A DNA stretch of 64,000 nucleotides, from contig CP136061.1 of assembly GCA_032622095.1 (NCBI GenBank), positions 56,247,762 to 56,311,761 of the forward strand. The letters are read 5' to 3'. Of the stretch, positions 53,781-64,000 are shown in pieces. The notes beneath the pieces are model-generated. The model had not been told where the DNA came from. It searched no databases and worked only from the letters and a program-made list of their open reading frames with translations. The first letter of the stretch is position 1; the number at the start of each line of letters is the position of its first letter. The position numbers and the translations under genes were made by a program. The DNA comes from Siphonodentalium dalli (taxonomy: Eukaryota > Mollusca > Scaphopoda > Gadilida > Siphonodentaliidae).

Positions 53781-54543
53781 CATATATATTTTGAAGACCT
53801 CTGTCTGTATGTTTGCATGTTTGTCTGTATGTTTGTCTGTATGTTTGTCATTTATACAAATCTACGATTCTCGACCGATCTGGACCAAACTTGATACGTG
53901 TGTGTAGTTTGACCAGGCGGTGGACGTTGTCGTATTGGCGAGCCCGTGCGGCGCCCGCTTCGCGCATGCGCAGACAAGATCTCGGAAACGGGTGGAGCTA
54001 TCGACTTGAAATTTGGTATGTGAATGTATCTTGCCCCGGATACGAATTTTATCGGGTCGCCGAGCCCGTGCGACGCCAGCTTCGCGCATGCGCAGACGAG
54101 ATATCGGAAACGGGTGGAGCTATCGACTTGAAATTTGGTATGTGAATGTATCTTGCCCCGGATACGAATTTTATCGGGTCGCCGAGCCCGTGCGACGCCA
54201 GCTTCGCGCATGCGCAGACGAGATCTCGGAAACGGGTGGAGCTATCGACTTGAAATTTGGTATGTGAATGTATCTTGCACCGGATACGAATTTTATCGGG
54301 TCGCCGAGCTCATGCGACGCCAGCTTCGCGCATGCGCAGACGAGATCTCGGAAACGGGTGGAGCTATCGACTTGAAATTTGCTATGTGAATGTATCTTGC
54401 CCCGGATACGAATTTTATCGGGTCGCCGAGCCCGTGCGACGCCAGCTTCGCCCATGCGCAGACCAGATCTCGGAAACGGGTGGAGCTATCGACTTGAAAT
54501 TTGGTTTTTGAATAGCCCGGACAACGCCGGGCTCATCGGCTAG
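53780..54543 (+). mobile_element. Non-autonomous Helitron-like element carrying the 122-bp array
   Basis: A 7-bp-stem hairpin AGCCCGG/CCGGGCT (54,514-54,533) is followed by TCATCGG and CTAG-T (CTAG at 54,540-54,543), the standard Helitron 3' layout. The 5' end is uncertain; the CTGTCTGTATGTTTG repeats at about 53,800 may be near it. Internal minisatellites are common in non-autonomous Helitrons. Confidence 0.6.
53900..54510. repeat. 122-bp tandem array (about five copies)
   Basis: Units repeat exactly every 122 bp (for example TATGTGAATGTATCTTG at about 54,018, 54,140, 54,262 and 54,384). Each contains CTTCGCGCATGCGCAGAC and GGGTGGAGCTATCGACTTG. ORFs through the array on both strands are repeat translations. 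The array ends in a Helitron-type terminus. Confidence 0.93.
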
Positions 54544-56900
54544 TATTAGTATAAAATGTGGAAATGCTGAATGCATGCACTTAAACACATTGGGCATAAT
54601 GCCATAAAACATAATAATTATGAGGTAATACATGTTCTGATATCCTCAATAACTCCATATTCTTTTATATAACAATAGTATAAGATGTTTTAGAGCCAAG
54701 GCCCAATAGTAATACTGTAGTAATAGGGGTAGAACAAATTTCACCTCCCCTATTTCTGTAATATATATCTGCACATGGGTATGATGGGACCCAAGGAAAG
54801 TCACTCTCACAGCAGCTCACAGTCTAAATACATGTATGTATGTCATGTTGGTGTGCAGATTGACATATACCAATATTAGTGAAGAATTGGTAGTATTATT
54901 AACTTATTATCAGTGGGTGTTCGATTGAGTTGAAAAAGACCACTCACACAACATTCATTCCTGTATCAAACTGTATTTTTTTTTACAAGTTTAGTTTAAA
55001 GCCAGTGCGGAGATATCCAAGCCACGGTCACCTTGTACACACAGTCCGTATATATAGGTGCCCCCTATGCAATGCGGTTTACTGGACGTATCACATGGAA
55101 ACCCAATTATAAGAACAAGCATCCTGGATCAGACTGTCCAGTTAAGATATGTGACTCTGAGAAAGTTTGCATGAAGAGAGTTGCATAGCTTAGCTGTGCA
55201 GTTTGATCCAGGTTAGTATGAATTATAATTAGTTTCACGAACAAAGTCATGTTTATATTCTAGCTTTATGTTGCATATGGAATAGGTTGAGACTTTAATA
55301 CCAAAAGCTACTTTTTATAGTTACATTGCTCTATCCTGCTATATCCTAAATTGAATATCAAAGCAACCAATAACGAACAAGCAACTAATAATTACAATAC
55401 CATATGTATTGGCAGTCAAATAACTGGAACTCCAGATATACTACATTACTACATGTATATGTACAGTACGCAACTGCTTAGACTTGTGAATAATAACTGT
55501 GGTTGAATTAATATCACAAAAGGCTAAGCTTTCATATTGTTATTCAAATAGTATGAACTTTTTGTATGAGTTATTTTGTTTTATATCATCAAGTTCATCT
55601 TGATAACAAATAATATCCATTATGTGGATTAAGAACAGAAGATGGTAATCATTTCATAATTATGCTTAAATGTAAGCATTGTCCACTGATCGTGTCTGAG
55701 CATATAATTATGTTATAACAGTAAACAAATTTGTCAAAAGTAATTGCAAAATTCATCACAGAATTCATCAATATAAACTCAGCTTTATATTTTGTTCATA
55801 CCCTTAAAGGGGTACATATGTGTATATATATATAGCTATAACATACACTTTGACATCCAATTGATAGGTTATCTTGGATAAGCATATTATAAATGTTTGT
55901 TCTTGAGTTTTAATGTTTGTTATATGATTTGTTTATATATATAATTAATATATCTTTCATCCGTCGAAATCTGGTACATTAATTTTGACATACATCAGCA
56001 TACATACACCCCTAAGTGGTAGTTAGTACTGGTTAGTATGTTTTAAATAGCCTAGTGGGTCATATGGTTGATATTAGGATTACATGAGCACAGAAACGGA
56101 GTGATTTTAAGTGGAGGAATTTTTTTGGTCATTTACACATTTTTTCCGGGTCCAAATGACCCACCCACCCCCGCCTTGTGTACGGAATTTTTGTGCGCGA
56201 CCCACCCCCCCCCCCCCCCCCCCCCGCCCCCCTGCAACTACCCACAAATAATTTTCAAAATTTGAGAATTTTCATGTTGTTCAATGAAAAATTGGGCTGA
56301 GATAAGTTCTGGGTCATGGCTTCACAAACAAGTCAAAGCTGACCACCATGTCTCTTAACACTGTGGCCTGATTTATGTTGATTGCTCCCTGCTTGAGTGG
56401 ACCACACTGCATATCAACAGTTGTTTTATTGGGCTGGAATATTTGTGACTGCTTTATTCTTCATTATAATATATGGGGGTATGACAATATTATGCAATTA
56501 AAAATCGAACTCAACATAATGATATAAATGAAGCCTTCTCGTGGAGCTAAGTCAATAAGCTGTTTGGTGATTGGAGTGTTGTGTGAAATTATTAATTATT
56601 CTAGCAGTTCGTGTACCGAAAGGGACAGCAAGAAAATAATATTTTCAACCTCCCAAATGTATTATAATCCATTGTTTTTGTCACCTGTTAATAATTGCTC
56701 AGATTCTGCAAACAATGAAGATGATGATTTGTGAAATTCAAGATTTTTCGCCAGATAGATCCAGAGAAATACTTTGTTGAAAACCTCTTACCATATTGGG
56801 CTGTATTTATGCAAAGCGTGCATCTCTATCTTAATAAAAGAGCCGGAGAACTGAAGAGAGTAAAGGAGAAATAGAGAATAACGAGATATAATTAAGGATT
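54544..56900. other. No gene seen
   Basis: AT-rich DNA with a long poly-C tract at about 56,203-56,232. No ORF with recognisable motifs. Confidence 0.4.
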
Positions 56901-56949
56901 ACACTATATGAAGAAAGAGAACTGGGGACAGAAGAACGGAATATTGGAT

Positions 56950-57090
<141 letters not shown>

Positions 57091-57625
57091 TACTATAATA
57101 GAGACGAGAAATGGATTCGAAAAGGAGAGCACTGGAGATATTGAAAAAGAGGAGATAGCCGAGAATGAGATAGAGAAGATACAATAAAGGGAAAGAGAGA
57201 AGACAAAGCATGCAATTGATTGTAAACGTCATGCAGATACAGGAGACAAGAGAGTTGAGAGAGGAACAGAGAGCTAGAAGAAAATCTCAAACTGAATCTC
57301 GAGAAGATAGAAGAATATAGAATATGACACATGCATGAGGATGAGAACTGCATGGCGACAGGATTAAGAAAGATGTAACCAGAGAGGCGACGAGAAAGAA
57401 GACAGAACTATAAGAGAAAGATAGAACAGATAGCACCGAGTGAAACCATAAATAAATAGATAGGGACAGGCCGGCATACAGACAGAGACAACAATTAAGA
57501 CAAAGAAAGGCGGAGGAAGTGGATATACAGCTAGTGAGAGGGGTCGAGATATAGAGTGAAAGAAGAGTTAGATGAGAAAGGCGAGAGAAGAAAGAGTATG
57601 TATACCCCAAACTACATCGACTCTG

Positions 57626-58625
57626 CATGGTTAATGAGGTCTTGGAATAGTCGGAGCGACAAGGCGATGCTACATTCCGATCAGTTTATTTAATCACATA
57701 TTGATAGGCACTGTGAATAGAAATTTCATTGCAGATAGAACAGAAGGAGATATTACAAACATTACAAAGAGAAGTAGAGAGAATACGAAGATAAAATAAT
57801 GATAATACACGAGAACTGGAGATAGAAGACAGAGGAAATGAGGGAGGAGACGAGAACGAAGATGAGAAAGAATAACGAGAGGAGATTAACATACATACAC
57901 TGGAGAAATTAGAATAGAGAGAGAGAGAAAGAGAGAGAGAGAGGGAGAGAGAGAGAGAGGGGGAGAGAGAGAAAGAGAGAGGAAACAGAAGTGTATATAT
58001 GGAGGCGACAAAGAACACAAAATGAAATGAAATGACGAGAAAGCAGAGAGAGACACAAACACACACCCTCGTACACACACAGACAAAGACATAAAACGGA
58101 AGGACGAAAGTGTAGCTGGAATACAAAGACAAAATGAAATGAAAGGGCGAGAAAGCAGAAAGAAAGAACTAGAGAGAAAGAGAGAGAGAGATAAAGAAAG
58201 AAAGCGGAAAGTGGAGATAAAGCTCGCGAGGCAGAAAGCGTCAGGTTACTACGATCCGGACACCTGGTTTGATTGGGGCAGGAACTAGCCTAATGCGCGA
58301 AACTCGGCAACAACACTGTCTTGTCTAAACTTCTATTTCATGGAAGTAAAAGTACAGTTCAATAACTTATATTCCTCTCAAAGTTGATATACATTCAGCG
58401 TTATAGAGAGAGTGATGGGCTGAGAAAGAATGAAAGAATAGTTAGTTGAGAGAGGGGGCTGGATATAGCAAGTGTTGAGTACGATACCGTACATCAAACT
58501 ACTTCCACTATCGTATAGTAATATAATTGTTGATGAGATCTTGGAATGATTGGAGCGACAAGACGATGGTACAATCCGATCAGCTAATTTAATCACCTAT
58601 CGATAGGCACTGTGAATAGAAAGTT
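57626..58625. repeat. Two direct copies of a roughly 100-bp repeat
   Basis: Blocks at about 57,630-57,728 and 58,528-58,625 share GGAGCGACAAG, CCGATCAG, TTTAATCAC and GATAGGCACTGTGAATAGAAA, with about 85 percent identity by eye. Confidence 0.75.
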
Positions 58626-59705
58626 AATTTCCTGCCGCACCTCCGCTTCTCCGGAGCACGTATTATGTGCGGGATATCGTAGGAAATCACTGTTATCCTT
58701 AGTACCGTGTGATATGTTGGCTATATTGTCCGGTTTAACAAGCACTCATATATAACTTTACCTGCATGGTAGCGACGGTGTGGACTGGCTCGATAACAGG
58801 CGAGTGCGTATGAGGGCGTCACTGAAGCAGAAAGGGTCAGGTCTGGTCAATGCTCGAAATTCGGCAACATAATTTATATCTAAGTTTACACTCCATGGAA
58901 GTGAAAGCATATTTTGATAACAGATTATCGTCTCATGGTTGATATAATGTGAATGGAAATTGCTATATAACCGTCGTCTGTCATTATTTCTGCGACGCAC
59001 ACTCAGTGCCTCTTTTGAGTAGACTATCTCCTGGTCCAAAATAGCTAAAAACGTATTAACCGTATACCAATACAGCGTCACTGAACTATATCACACCACC
59101 CAACCGATTTGCGGCGTGTCAGGGCACATTGAAGCTTTGTGCACACCACCATTCTTGGATATAACTTGCAGAATAGCAGGGTATTCATATCACATAATTA
59201 TTATTTAGGAAAAATTACCTATATATTATTATATATTGATGTTTGTGTTTTGTAAAAAAAAACAAAATTAAAGCCAAGTTGCATTGAGATGCTTATGTAG
59301 AAAACTGAGGCAAACAGGTTCAGCCAGGTTATTACGTTTTCGGATTTTCGCAGTTTTTGGGGAAGGAACCAGTCTATTCGACAATAGACATTGAGTGTAC
59401 GCCAATAAACATGCATGATAGTAACAAAAGCAATGACACACGATAACTAGATAACAATGTTCATTCACTAAATAAGTATGTCAAATTTGAGATGAAAATC
59501 TATTATTAACATGTACTTGGCGTCTCATGATCAGTGTTGCAAAATGTGCTGGCTACTACGAATCGGGTGTTGGTTCAATTGACGCAAGGACCAGTCTCTA
59601 TATAAAGCGCGAAATGAGGCAACGCGTGCATGTCTAATGTTTTACTTCATGAAAGTAAAAGTACATTTTAATAATAGATTTTAATTTCAAAGTTGATAAA
59701 TGAAC
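58230..59705. repeat. Three direct copies of a roughly 150-bp repeat
   Basis: Diverged copies at about 58,230-58,390, 58,820-58,945 and 59,540-59,705 share CTCGGCAACA/TTCGGCAACA, CATGGAAGTAAAAGTACA and AAAGTTGATA. They alternate with the 100-bp repeat, suggesting duplication of a larger block. Confidence 0.7.
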
Positions 59706-61370
59706 GGCGGTATTAGTATCTATGAACACTTTATCCGTTTCTACTATGTGAATATTTCAGATTTTAAGAAATCTGGACCGGCGCGTTTTACTGAAAAAAG
59801 TATGCAGTCGAATCATCCCATGATTTCGTCATTTATAATGGTTCAAATAGTCATGAAACGGCGAAAAATTAACTATTCCCGAGAATTTGTTTTTAAATAT
59901 TTCCCTACCGAACTCAAAACAATTCGCAGTGCGCATGGCAAACAACCCGAGATAAAGATATACTACATCGATACTAACGATGCGAGACGACGCGGCTCGG
60001 TTATATAAGAAGAGAGAAGTGTATAGGATTGATTGAGGTAAAACGGATTTAACTACAGTCTCCTTGGGAAAATAATAAATTACCAGTATAATCTATACCA
60101 GTGACAAGGTTCAAAAGATCCATTTCGGCTAAAACCCACACCGAATATCAAATTTAAGAAATCGGTCAATTCAGCTAGAATACCCACGTCCACGCCCCAC
60201 TCCGGCGTGTGTTAGTGACAAGAAAATTCCCTTTCATATGACATATAACTCTGCGAAATTTCACGAAGCGAAGTCGAGATATATATATCGTATCGGAAAC
60301 TACCGAAATCTACCGAAGAAAGGGGGTCGCGTCATCTTCGCTGTCCGCTCAGTGGCTTTTGACCCAGTTATAAAATCAATATTTGCGAGCAGTAATTTGT
60401 CGCGAACAGTTACTTGAATGCGATGATATAACCTACATATTCTCAGATATGCCCAACAAGTCATTCCGAAGCCACCCTATCTTTTTCTTTTATTTCACCC
60501 AGTGTGTTTGTGCTCGATTTTTACAACTTTATTTTTAAAACGAATTGCAGTTTCCGTAAAATATACGGGATTTTATAATAAGTGTACTCTCAGCACATGC
60601 AACCGGTCCACAAATTAACTCTTCGTCTTCGCTATCAACATAGCATCGTCATTTGTAGAAACAAAGTTAGCCTGATGTATTTCACAGTGGAACGTTTGGG
60701 AACTGGGGGTGGGACCCGGGCTCCCACGTATAGGATGACGAAGATCCACGAGAATGGGCCTTTATACAGTTATGCTCACATATAATAGTCTAGACCGGTG
60801 ATCATTTTACGTCGAATTATAGTAATTCCTGACCAAGAAATATATGAAAATAACACTAAAGCACAATTGTACCAGGAGTACCCATGCACCTTACGATATA
60901 CGGAGAAATGGTTCATATCAACCGGAAATTTCATTGCATAGCCAACTGTTGTACAGGAGACGAATGTATCAGGCGTGATGTAAATTGGCATGCATGTTAC
61001 ACGTTCATGTATGTGAACGATACCTGCTTTAGTCGTGAGAACCTGTGAGAACCTGTATATATAGATATATATGTCTGAATCCGCCTGTTAAAAATATTGA
61101 AGAGCCTCTTTGAATGCTGGAGATTTTTTTGGTGCTACTACGACAAAAGAAATTAGATAATTGGTATCACCATGGTAGTATCAACTGCAATATAATTATG
61201 TAGTAGACCAAATATTCTCGGTCCACGCGAGCTTGTGATATATAGGTTGGGCTGATGCTGTTTTGGACCGGCCCCATCCCGCTATACTCTTATACAACAG
61301 ACTTTACGAATATAATCGTGGGCGGGGGTTATATTGCTTGTAAGTTCGGATTAGGTCAAATGGACGCGTT
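59706..61370. other. No gene seen; partial repeat end
   Basis: An ORF at 59,700-60,008 has no recognisable domain. Near 61,205 the sequence GACCAAATATTCTCGGTCCA matches the end block of the CCATGG arrays. Confidence 0.45.
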
Positions 61371-61378
61371 GTGTGTAG

Positions 61379-62576
61379 CAGGGTTGGGGTAATCGTAATC
61401 AGTAATCGTAATCGAAGTAATCGATTACAAAATTTGGAGTAATCGTCTGTAATCAGTAATCATGGCATTTCTTGATTACAAGTAATCGTAATCGTAATCG
61501 ATTACTTTCAAATGTACCTGTAATCATGATTACATTTTGATTACTTTTTGATTACTTTTACTAACATATCCATATTGAATGCTATTGGATACTCATAGTC
61601 TCATACTGTGGTACTGTGAAGTGTGCAAAGATACAAACAACATATTAGAAAGTTAGTACAATTTTGTCATGTGTTATGTTAGTGGTACAGTGTGTATGTA
61701 AATTCTGGCAATGGACACATAACAACACAAAATTGTTGAATACAGCATGAATGGCAATAAACTTGTGATACAGACAATGAAATGTTCTACTATGAATAAA
61801 TAGGCTAGCCAACTTCAATTATGATTAAATAGAATTGGGACTGCTGTATATAATGGCTGTTGAGTCACACTGACACAATAGGGCTAATTAAGTGAACAAA
61901 GCAGGTGTGATGTACATCCGTAGACCTAATTAGCTGGTTTGTCACTTACTGCACTCATGGAGTTAACCCTTACTTAATCCTCATCAGGATTAACAACGGA
62001 TGACCATCAAATAAATCTTAGTGTTATCTTCATTGTGTTGGGTATTGAATCTAACAGAACATGCAAATAATTTATAATTGTTTCTGGTGATATTTTCATA
62101 AATATTATGCGTTAGTTTGAATGCATGTAAGAAAATTCTAAATATATTAAAATGTATTTATATAAATAAATACACATAAAACATAATGTATTCCCAATAA
62201 GTTAGTGCACAACTTCATGATGAAACCTTTCCAATACATAAAATGTAAAAAAAATTATATGTTTATTGCTTGCATCTTTCTATTGTTTCAGTCTTTTCTT
62301 GTTTCCATGTTATGCACTGATGTCTTTATTCAATGAAATTTGATATATTAAGTTGAATTATTTCATTATTTATTCCTATGCGATCAATATGGCTTGGAAA
62401 CTAATAATTGTAATCAGATGTAATCAAAAAGTAATCGATTACATTTACTAAAGTAATTGTAATCGTAATCGATTACATTGAAAAAAATGTAATCAGTAAT
62501 CGTAATCGTAATCATGTAAATCAAAAGTAATTGTAATCGTAATCGATTACATTGGCATGTAATCGCCCCAACCCTG
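61379..62576. mobile_element. hAT-like MITE with 8-bp target duplication
   Basis: Ends CAGGGTTGGGGTAATCG and CGCCCCAACCCTG are flanked by identical GTGTGTAG at 61,371-61,378 and 62,577-62,584. An 8-bp duplication and CAGGG-type ends fit the hAT superfamily. Both sub-terminal regions are packed with GTAATCGTAATCGATTAC motifs. The 1.2-kb interior has no transposase. Confidence 0.9.
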
Positions 62577-62969
62577 GTGTGTAGAGGGCAGACTTCCAAA
62601 ACATAATATATCAAACATGCGTATATCAGAAGTCCGCTGAACGTCGAAGCAACGAGATTTATAAGTAAACAAACCTTTGACTTTCAGAGAATTTCGATTT
62701 GTCGCGATATCAGAAAATGTTCGTAAACAATATATTAAACGATCTTATCATCACTTTACCGTTTTCTGTCAAGGTAAGTGAAATATCATCTTGAAGACAG
62801 ATTAATCGCGGACATGACAGGTGATTAATCACATTCGGGAGTTCATGCATGTGAATACCCGGACTCCGCGTGTAAATGTAGTACGTCTTTTTAATGAAAG
62901 TCTGTTATAGAAGAGTGCCGGGACGGAACTCTGTCCAAAACAACATCAAGCCATCCGATATCACAAGCT

Positions 62970-63540
62970 TGTGTGAACCGAGAAGACTTGGTCTACATAT
63001 ACAGTAGAATAATCTAGTCTAATATGACAAAAGACACACAGTGGCATCAACTGTAAAACATGATAGAGTACCCTTGTCCGGTTCCATGGAACCATCGTAG
63101 TACCATGGTAAATATCACTTTACGATGGTAGTACCATACTACCATGGTAGTTCCATCTTAAACATGTTAGAGTACCTTCGTAAAGTGTCATGTTATAGTA
63201 CCATGGTATATATCAATCTAACGCGGTAGTATCATGGCAGTACCATATTACCATGGTAGAGTACCCTTGTATAGATCCATGGTAGTACCATGGTGGTACC
63301 ATATTAGTACCACACTACTATGGTAGCACCATGACAGTGCCATGGTAGTACCATGTTAGAGTGCCATGGTGCCTTTTATCTGGGATACCTTGATTGACCC
63401 TATGAAATAAAACTTACACAGCATCACCATTGTAAATTGAAATTTACCATGGTATGGTAGTGCATAGTATGTGGAACCATACCATGGTAAATGTCTATTT
63501 ACCATGGTATTATGATCGTTTAACATGGTATGTAATAGTT
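62970..63540. repeat. CCATGG palindromic array, inverted copy
   Basis: Inverted relative of 9478-9985. The end block (GTAGAATAATCTAGTCTAAT...GGCATCAACTGTA) is followed by many imperfect GGTAGTACCATGGTA units. Confidence 0.78.
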
Positions 63541-64000
63541 ATTTTAGATGAGAGCAGGGGGGGCGCACAAAAGTTTTATCATACAGGGCCGGGGTGGGTG
63601 GGTCCGAAGAGGCCCGAAAAAATGAGTTTGTGAAAAAAAATTTCTATTCACATTTTTGCCCTTGTTTTAAGTTGTTTTCAAATATATTCATTAATAATTG
63701 TGTTCTAAGGCGGGTTATGGCCTTTACAGACACTTAGGAACAGGGTATGTATAAGATATAAGTAATATAGGGGAGATCTTCCAAAAACATACCTATACCG
63801 GGCGGGGTGGGTGCATCTCATTATGGACATTGTTTTCAGTTGTTTTCACTAATAAATGTGTTCTAACATAGATTATGACCTTAACCAACACTTAAGAACA
63901 TATGTAGGTATAAGATAAAGCACTCTCTGGTGCCAAATAAAAGTGATGACTGAATAGGAGTGCTGGTTTGCATTTCACCTCAAATTAATATTGAATAGTG
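63541..64000. other. No gene seen; short tandem duplication
   Basis: Blocks with TTGTTTTCA, TCACTAATAA(A/T)TGTGTTCTAA and ATTATGACCTT occur twice (about 63,665-63,760 and 63,828-63,925), about 160 bp apart. Confidence 0.5.

Noticed and set aside
53813-54511. Long overlapping ORFs on both strands with RRQLRACADEISETGG-type repeats
   Set aside because: Translations of the 122-bp tandem array (122 is not a multiple of three, and the ORFs simply hop along units).

Overview
The window looks like AT-rich, repeat-dense nuclear DNA of a metazoan, most plausibly a marine invertebrate. Evidence: a CR1/Jockey-type LINE, Helitron ends of the GCCCGG...CTAGT type, hAT, piggyBac and TA-target MITEs, a tRNA-derived SINE, and histone-type mRNA 3' stem-loops. 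The species cannot be fixed from this sequence. I see no convincing intact host gene; the best host-type coding candidate is a THAP-like zinc-finger fragment near 42.7 kb.

The centrepiece is a complete 17.3-kb Polinton/Maverick (adintovirus-like) element at 13076-30401. It has about 290-bp terminal inverted repeats that begin AG, and a 6-bp target duplication AACATT. It sits inside the reverse transcriptase ORF of a 5'-truncated LINE (10685-31250, 9-bp duplication TAAGTAACC). That LINE is also split by a 797-bp TA-target MITE (11947-12743). Apart from the two insertions the LINE frame is continuous across both sites, so the nesting order is clear: LINE first, then MITE and Polinton.

The Polinton has two halves. 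On the minus strand, 12 closely packed genes run from protein-primed PolB (25730) down to the adenain-type protease (13753). They include a packaging ATPase, integrase, penton, core protein and double-jelly-roll hexon. This is a complete replication, integration and virion-morphogenesis set, although the ATPase and integrase each carry one in-frame TAA. On the right is an accessory zone: a CCHC zinc-knuckle gene divergent from PolB, then two copies of a divergent two-gene cassette (about 26.55-28.17 kb and 28.30-30.03 kb). Both cassette copies have nearly the same bidirectional promoter and the same histone-like 3' stem-loops but carry unrelated ORFs. One of these encodes an OTU-fold-like protein that appears to lack the catalytic cysteine.

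Flanking DNA, left (1-10.7 kb): foldback repeats, an inverted repeat pair, a Helitron terminus, a diverged repeat cluster and a CCATGG-rich palindromic array. Flanking DNA, right (31.3-64 kb): two elements with 6-bp duplications (33155-35337, 38741-38975), two inverted piggyBac-like MITEs (34124-34571, 50537-50972), tandem foldbacks (36.7-37.2 kb), a SINE (40.1-40.4 kb), a 160-bp tandem array (40.5-41.5 kb), a large foldback (45.3-47.1 kb), a 122-bp array ending in a Helitron 3' terminus (53.9-54.5 kb), GA microsatellites (56.9-58.2 kb), a hAT MITE (61379-62576) and another CCATGG array (63.0-63.5 kb).
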